Below, piece by piece: positions 12,142-15,738 of a stretch of DNA of 15,738 bases. The translations under genes were made by a program, and so were the position numbers. This DNA is from Haloferacaceae archaeon PL-Br10_E2g29. Lineage in GTDB: Archaea; Halobacteriota; Halobacteria; Halobacteriales; Haloferacaceae. Below the pieces are notes generated by a model. That model saw nothing but the letters and a program-made list of their open reading frames with translations, was not told the origin of the DNA and searched no databases. Positions within the stretch are counted from its first letter, which is position 1, and every line of letters begins with the position of its first letter. The stretch lies in assembly GCA_001563965.1 (NCBI GenBank), contig LKMS01000017.1, positions 1-15,738 on the forward strand, written 5' to 3'.

Positions 12142-13950
12142 ATGAAAGAATCCGCATCCCAAACAACCGCAGACCACAGCCACGACGAACCGTCGGCAGC
12201 CGACCCTGCCGAGACCACTCCTGAGGCCGACGAGGAGCGCACAAAGCCAGCCGGCCCCACGCCGGTGACAGACGGCTCAACGTCGGTCGTCCGCGCGCTC
12301 GAAAACGCCGGCGTCCAACACGCGTTCGGCGTTCAAGGCGGCGCGATCATGCCCATTTACGACGCATTGTGGGATTCAGACATCGAACACATCACGATGG
12401 CCCACGAACAGGGCGCGTCGCACGCGGCGGACGCCTACGGCGTCGTCGCCGGCACACCGGGCGTCGCACTCGCCACGTCAGGACCGGGGGCAACGAATCT
12501 CGTGACCGGCATTGCCGATGCCAACATGGATTCGGACGCGCTACTCTCGCTCACCGGGCAGGTTCCAAGCCACATGGTCGGCTCCGATGCGTTCCAGGAG
12601 ACCGACACCACCGGCGTCACGATGCCGATCACCAAGCACAACTACTTCGCCAACAGCGCCGACACCATCGGCGACACCGTTGGCGAGGCGTTTGCGCTCG
12701 CCGAATCCGGTCGCCCCGGCCCAACGCTTGTCGACCTCCCGAAGGACGTGAGCTTCGAGGAGACCGACGTCGAACCCGGTGAGCCGACGGTTCCACAGAA
12801 CGCCGAGCCGCCGACGACCGCCGATGCGGCATCGATTATGGCGGCCGCGCGCGCCATCGAACGCGCCGAAAAACCGCTGTTGCTGTTCGGCGGCGGCGTC
12901 ATCAAGGCCAACGCCTGTGAGACGGCGCGTGCCTTCGCTCGCGATCTTGAGATTCCGGTCGTCACGACGATGCCGGGCATTGGCAGTTTCCCCGAGGACG
13001 ACGAGTTGTGTCTCTCGTGGGCGGGCATGCACGGCACCGGCTATGCCAACATGGCGATCACGCACACCGACTGTCTGATCGGCGTCGGTACCCGCTTCGA
13101 CGATCGGCTGACCGGCGGCATCGACACCTTCGCGCCCGAGGCCGAGGTCGTCCACATCGATATCGACCCCGCCGAGATCAGCAAGAACATCCACGCCGAC
13201 TACCCCTGTATCGGCGACGCCGAACTCGTGTTGAACCAGCTGACCGCTGAAATCGACCACGCGCCCGACGCACGCGAGTGGCGCGAGCAGTGTCAGACGT
13301 GGAAAACCGAGTATCCGATGGATTACCCGGTTGACGAGGACGCCCCGCTGCGTCCGGAGTTCATCGTCGAAGCGTTCGACGAGGCGACCGACGACAACAC
13401 CATCGTCACGACGGGTGTCGGTCAACACCAGATGTGGGCCGCACAGTACTGGACGTACACCGAGCCGCGAACGTGGGTTTCCTCACACGGACTCGGCACG
13501 ATGGGGTACGGCCTGCCCGCCGCCATCGGCGCGCGGTTTGCAGCCGACGACGACCAGGACGTCGTCTGTTTCGACGGCGACGGTTCCTTCCTCATGACGT
13601 TGCAGGAGCTCTCAGTTGCGGTTCGTGAGGATCTCGACATCACCGTCGCGATTCTCAACAACGAGTACGTCGGGATGGTTCGCCAATGGCAGGACGCCTT
13701 CTTCGATGGCCGTCACATGGCGTCGGAGTACAACTGGATGCCCGAGTTCGACAAGATGGCTCAGGCGTTCGGCGCACAGGGCTGGCGCGTCGACAACTAC
13801 GACGAGGTTGCGCCCGCCGTCGAGGAGGCGCTCGCCTACGACGGCCCGTCGGTTATCGACTTCCACATCGATCCCGAAGCCAACGTCTACCCGATGGTCG
13901 CCAGCGGGGCACCGAACGGACAGTTCGCCCTTTCGGAGGAACAGCTATGA
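12142..13950 (+). CDS. ilvB: Acetolactate synthase large (catalytic) subunit
   Basis: Thiamine diphosphate- and FAD-dependent enzyme that condenses two pyruvates to acetolactate (valine and leucine) or pyruvate with 2-oxobutyrate (isoleucine). The 602-residue product has the three domains of the family: an N-terminal pyrimidine-binding domain with the catalytic Glu in AHEQGASHAADAYG (Glu89), a middle FAD-type domain with GVGTRFDDR, and a C-terminal domain with GDGSF (around residue 480) and the closing NN of the metal-diphosphate motif in ILNNEYVGMVRQWQ. The first 45 or so residues are an acidic, polar extension before the fold starts. The ATG at 12142 has GGAGG (12128-12132) nine bases upstream, so it is read from a leadered mRNA. 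It overlaps ilvN by four bases (ATGA). Confidence 0.97.
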   Translation: MKESASQTTADHSHDEPSAADPAETTPEADEERTKPAGPTPVTDGSTSVVRALENAGVQHAFGVQGGAIMPIYDALWDSDIEHITMAHEQGASHAADAYGVVAGTPGVALATSGPGATNLVTGIADANMDSDALLSLTGQVPSHMVGSDAFQETDTTGVTMPITKHNYFANSADTIGDTVGEAFALAESGRPGPTLVDLPKDVSFEETDVEPGEPTVPQNAEPPTTADAASIMAAARAIERAEKPLLLFGGGVIKANACETARAFARDLEIPVVTTMPGIGSFPEDDELCLSWAGMHGTGYANMAITHTDCLIGVGTRFDDRLTGGIDTFAPEAEVVHIDIDPAEISKNIHADYPCIGDAELVLNQLTAEIDHAPDAREWREQCQTWKTEYPMDYPVDEDAPLRPEFIVEAFDEATDDNTIVTTGVGQHQMWAAQYWTYTEPRTWVSSHGLGTMGYGLPAAIGARFAADDDQDVVCFDGDGSFLMTLQELSVAVREDLDITVAILNNEYVGMVRQWQDAFFDGRHMASEYNWMPEFDKMAQAFGAQGWRVDNYDEVAPAVEEALAYDGPSVIDFHIDPEANVYPMVASGAPNGQFALSEEQL

Positions 13951-14654
13951 CACAGAACGAACAGGGGCTGCAGGGCCCACCACCGGAGGAACGCCCGCAT
14001 CCCGACGGCCGGCGAAACAGCCAAGGAATCCGCATCGACCCCGCGGTCGAAGCCGAACCGCGAACCCGGACGGCACTCGTGTCGGCGCTGGTCGAACACG
14101 AACCGGGCGTGCTCGCGCGCGTCTCGGGGCTGTTCAGCCGGCGGCAGTTCAACATCGAGAGCCTCACCGTCGGGCCAACGACCGTCGAGGGCAACGCTCG
14201 AATCACCCTCGTTGTCGAAGAGACCGAACCCGGCATCGACCAGGTAAAAAAACAGCTCGGCAAACTCAAACCCGTGTTGTCGGTCGGCGAGTTGGGCGAC
14301 AGAGCCATCCGCTCGGAACTCGTCCTGTTGAAGGTCAACGGCGACGAGCCCGACAAGGTCCACGCCGTTACCCAAATGTACGACGGCGAGACGCTCGATG
14401 CCGGTCCACGGACGATCACCGTCCAACTGACTGGTACCCACGACAGCATCGAGGACGCCATCGACGCCTTCCGGCAGTTCGGCATCATCGAGATCGCCAG
14501 AACCGGCCCGACCGCGCTGGCGCGTGGCGACACCCCGACGACGCCGGGCGAAAAACCAGCCGCAGAGGCGACACTTGGTGTCCCCGCAACCGACGGCGGC
14601 GACACAGCAGAGTCGACCGTGGCCGACGAAACGCAAGCCGAAACCACCAACTAA
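13947..14654 (+). CDS. ilvN: Acetolactate synthase small (regulatory) subunit
   Basis: Regulatory subunit that activates IlvB and gives feedback inhibition by valine. The 235-residue product has an N-terminal ACT domain (about 40-115) with the family sequence TALVSALVEHEPGVLARVSG and RRQFNIESLTVGPT. A second domain (about 120-195) contains RSELVLLKVNGDEPDKVHAV and FRQFGIIEIARTGPTALARG. Both ends carry extra polar tails (about 1-35 and 200-235), so it is longer than the roughly 160-170 residues of many bacterial IlvH/N proteins. The ATG overlaps the ilvB stop and GGAGGA (13935-13940) lies six bases upstream, which points to coupled translation and a fixed ratio with IlvB. Confidence 0.96.
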   Translation: MTQNEQGLQGPPPEERPHPDGRRNSQGIRIDPAVEAEPRTRTALVSALVEHEPGVLARVSGLFSRRQFNIESLTVGPTTVEGNARITLVVEETEPGIDQVKKQLGKLKPVLSVGELGDRAIRSELVLLKVNGDEPDKVHAVTQMYDGETLDAGPRTITVQLTGTHDSIEDAIDAFRQFGIIEIARTGPTALARGDTPTTPGEKPAAEATLGVPATDGGDTAESTVADETQAETTN

Positions 14655-14678
14655 CAGGAGCGAAACTTCACGCACACA

Positions 14679-15692
14679 ATGGCAGACGAACTCAACGCAA
14701 CAATCTACTACGACGACGACGCCGATCTCGACGCGCTTTCGGACACGACCGTTGCGGTTCTTGGCTACGGCAGCCAGGGTCACGCACACGCACAGAACCT
14801 CAACGACAGCGGCATCGACGTTGTCGTCGGGCTTCGCGAAGGCTCGTCGTCGCGCGCAGCGGCCAAAGCCGACGGTCTCGACGTGGCAACGCCGGTTGCA
14901 GCGGCCGCCAAGGCCCAACTCATCTCGGTACTGGTCCCCGATACGGTCCAGCCCACCGTCTACGACCAGATCAAAGACGAACTCGACGCCGGCGACATCC
15001 TCCAGTTCGCCCACGGCTTCAACATCCACTACAACCAGATTCAGCCCAGCGACGACATCGATGTGACGCTCGTCGCACCAAAATCGCCGGGCCACCTCGT
15101 CCGACGAAACTACGAGGCCGACGAAGGAACGCCCGGTCTGGTCGCGATTCACCAAGACGTCACCGGCGAGGCAAAAGACAAGGCACTCGCGTATGCGAAA
15201 GCCATCGGCTGTACTCGCGCCGGCACGATCGAGACCACGTTTAAAGAAGAAACCGAAACCGACCTGTTCGGCGAGCAGGCCGTCCTCTGCGGCGGCGTCA
15301 CCAGCCTCGTCAAACAGGGCTACGAAACGCTCGTTGAGGCGGGCTACAGCCCCGAGATGGCATACTTCGAGTGTCTCAACGAGCTCAAACTGATCGTCGA
15401 CCTGATGTACGAGGGTGGCCTCACGGAGATGTGGGATTCGGTTTCCTACACCGCAGAGTACGGCGGTCTGACCCGTGGGGACCGCGTTGTTGACGACCAC
15501 GCCCGCGAGCAGATGGAACAGGTTCTCGAAGAGGTCCAAGACGGCACCTTTGCCCGCCAGTGGATCCTCGAAAACCAGGCTGGCCGACCGAACTACGACC
15601 AGCTACGCACAGCCGAAGAAAACCACGAAATCGAGCAGGTTGGCGAGGAACTGCGCGGGCTGTTCTCGTGGGCCGACGCGGACGAAGAGTAA
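14679..15692 (+). CDS. ilvC: Ketol-acid reductoisomerase, class I
   Basis: Magnesium- and NAD(P)H-dependent isomeroreductase converting acetolactate and acetohydroxybutyrate into the dihydroxy acids that lead to valine, leucine and isoleucine. The 337-residue length is that of class I enzymes. Features seen are the dinucleotide motif GYGSQGHAHAQNL (29-41), a cofactor loop GLREGSSSRA (51-60), AHGFNIHY with His112, and the metal ligands Asp195 and Glu199 in TDLFGEQAVLCGG with Glu231 and Glu235 in ECLNELKLIVDLMYEGG. The loop has Arg where many NADPH enzymes have Trp after the serines, so cofactor preference is uncertain. It follows ilvN by 24 bases; AGGAG at 14656-14660 is too far from the ATG to be a normal Shine-Dalgarno site. 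Confidence 0.97.
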   Translation: MADELNATIYYDDDADLDALSDTTVAVLGYGSQGHAHAQNLNDSGIDVVVGLREGSSSRAAAKADGLDVATPVAAAAKAQLISVLVPDTVQPTVYDQIKDELDAGDILQFAHGFNIHYNQIQPSDDIDVTLVAPKSPGHLVRRNYEADEGTPGLVAIHQDVTGEAKDKALAYAKAIGCTRAGTIETTFKEETETDLFGEQAVLCGGVTSLVKQGYETLVEAGYSPEMAYFECLNELKLIVDLMYEGGLTEMWDSVSYTAEYGGLTRGDRVVDDHAREQMEQVLEEVQDGTFARQWILENQAGRPNYDQLRTAEENHEIEQVGEELRGLFSWADADEE

Positions 15693-15703
15693 AGCCGACT
15701 GAT

Positions 15704-15714
15704 GACATATACGT
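15704..15714 (+). promoter_or_regulatory. TATA-like element after ilvC
   Basis: GACATATACGT is centred about 25 bases before an ATG at 15734, so the next gene may have its own promoter in addition to read-through from ilvC. Confidence 0.35.
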
Positions 15715-15733
15715 ATCCAACCGGAGCTAACAG

Positions 15734-15738
15734 ATGAG
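15734..15738 (+). CDS. Possible first codons of the next gene (leuC by context)
   Basis: ATGAG at the very end of the window follows GGAG (15723-15726) by seven bases. In haloarchaea leuC often follows ilvC and begins Met-Ser, which would fit ATG-AG. Only five bases are present, so this is contextual inference. Confidence 0.3.

Noticed and set aside
11630..12145. 171-codon frame spanning the whole leuA-ilvB gap, with ATGA overlaps at both ends
   Set aside because: The position is curious, but the product is very basic and rich in Arg, Ser and Cys, unlike any haloarchaeal cytosolic protein, and its own start has no promoter. The leader elements explain the region better.
13616..15244. 542-codon plus frame across ilvB, ilvN and ilvC
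   Set aside because: Extremely Arg/Ser/Pro/Thr-rich and overlapping three clear biosynthetic genes in another frame.
13887..15539. 550-codon minus-strand frame opposite ilvN and ilvC
   Set aside because: Antisense shadow of two well-identified genes; no domain seen and no promoter or start support.
15702..15737. Eleven-codon frame MTYTYPTGANR overlapping the last ATG of the window
   Set aside because: Too short to judge. The TATA-like element lies inside it, so the ATG at 15734 is the likelier start.

Overview
The window comes from a halophilic archaeon (class Halobacteria). The evidence is strongly acidic proteins, archaeal/eukaryotic-type ribosomal proteins (eL39, eL31, LX), aIF6 and prefoldin alpha, a Tat lipoprotein solute-binding protein, an AglJ-like S-layer glycosyltransferase, and TATA boxes about 25-30 bases before many start codons, which suggests leaderless mRNAs. 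G+C is moderate to high. It drops, with more AT-ending codons, in the tct transporter block (about 3475-6870). I cannot name the genus.

Layout. 1-177 is the 3' end of an unidentified plus-strand gene. 3331-197 (minus strand) is a translation and protein-targeting cluster: rpl39e, rpl31e, tif6, a 186-base gap, then rplX, pfdA and ftsY. 3590-6866 (plus) is a three-gene tripartite tricarboxylate transporter operon (tctC, tctB, tctA). 7036-8112 (plus) is an AglJ-like glycosyltransferase. 8126-10033 (minus) holds four small haloarchaeal genes. Two of them form a tight pair whose products look like a metallo-beta-lactamase fold and a JAMM/MPN fold, both with eroded metal-binding motifs. 10400-15692 (plus) is the branched-chain amino acid locus: leuA, ilvB, ilvN and ilvC, with what may be the first codon of leuC at the right edge.

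How the genes work together. IlvBN makes acetolactate or acetohydroxybutyrate and IlvC reduces and isomerises it. LeuA takes the valine precursor 2-oxoisovalerate towards leucine. The two most notable signals are regulatory or structural. First, the 511-base gap before ilvB contains a 25-codon reading frame, correctly placed behind a TATA box, whose last 11 residues include five Val, one Ile and one Leu. It is followed by a T-rich tract and two hairpins that can pair in alternative ways. This is the layout of a branched-chain amino acid leader-peptide attenuator, in an archaeon. Second, leuA starts at a well-placed ATG (10400) but its frame is broken near 10445, upstream of its catalytic DTTLRDGEQ motif. 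The break looks like loss of one 5-base CGAGT repeat unit. An 18-base perfect palindrome lies near the expected start of a second, upstream leuA promoter.

No rRNA, tRNA, CRISPR array, insertion sequence or transposase was recognised. All family assignments were made by eye from motifs, without any search.
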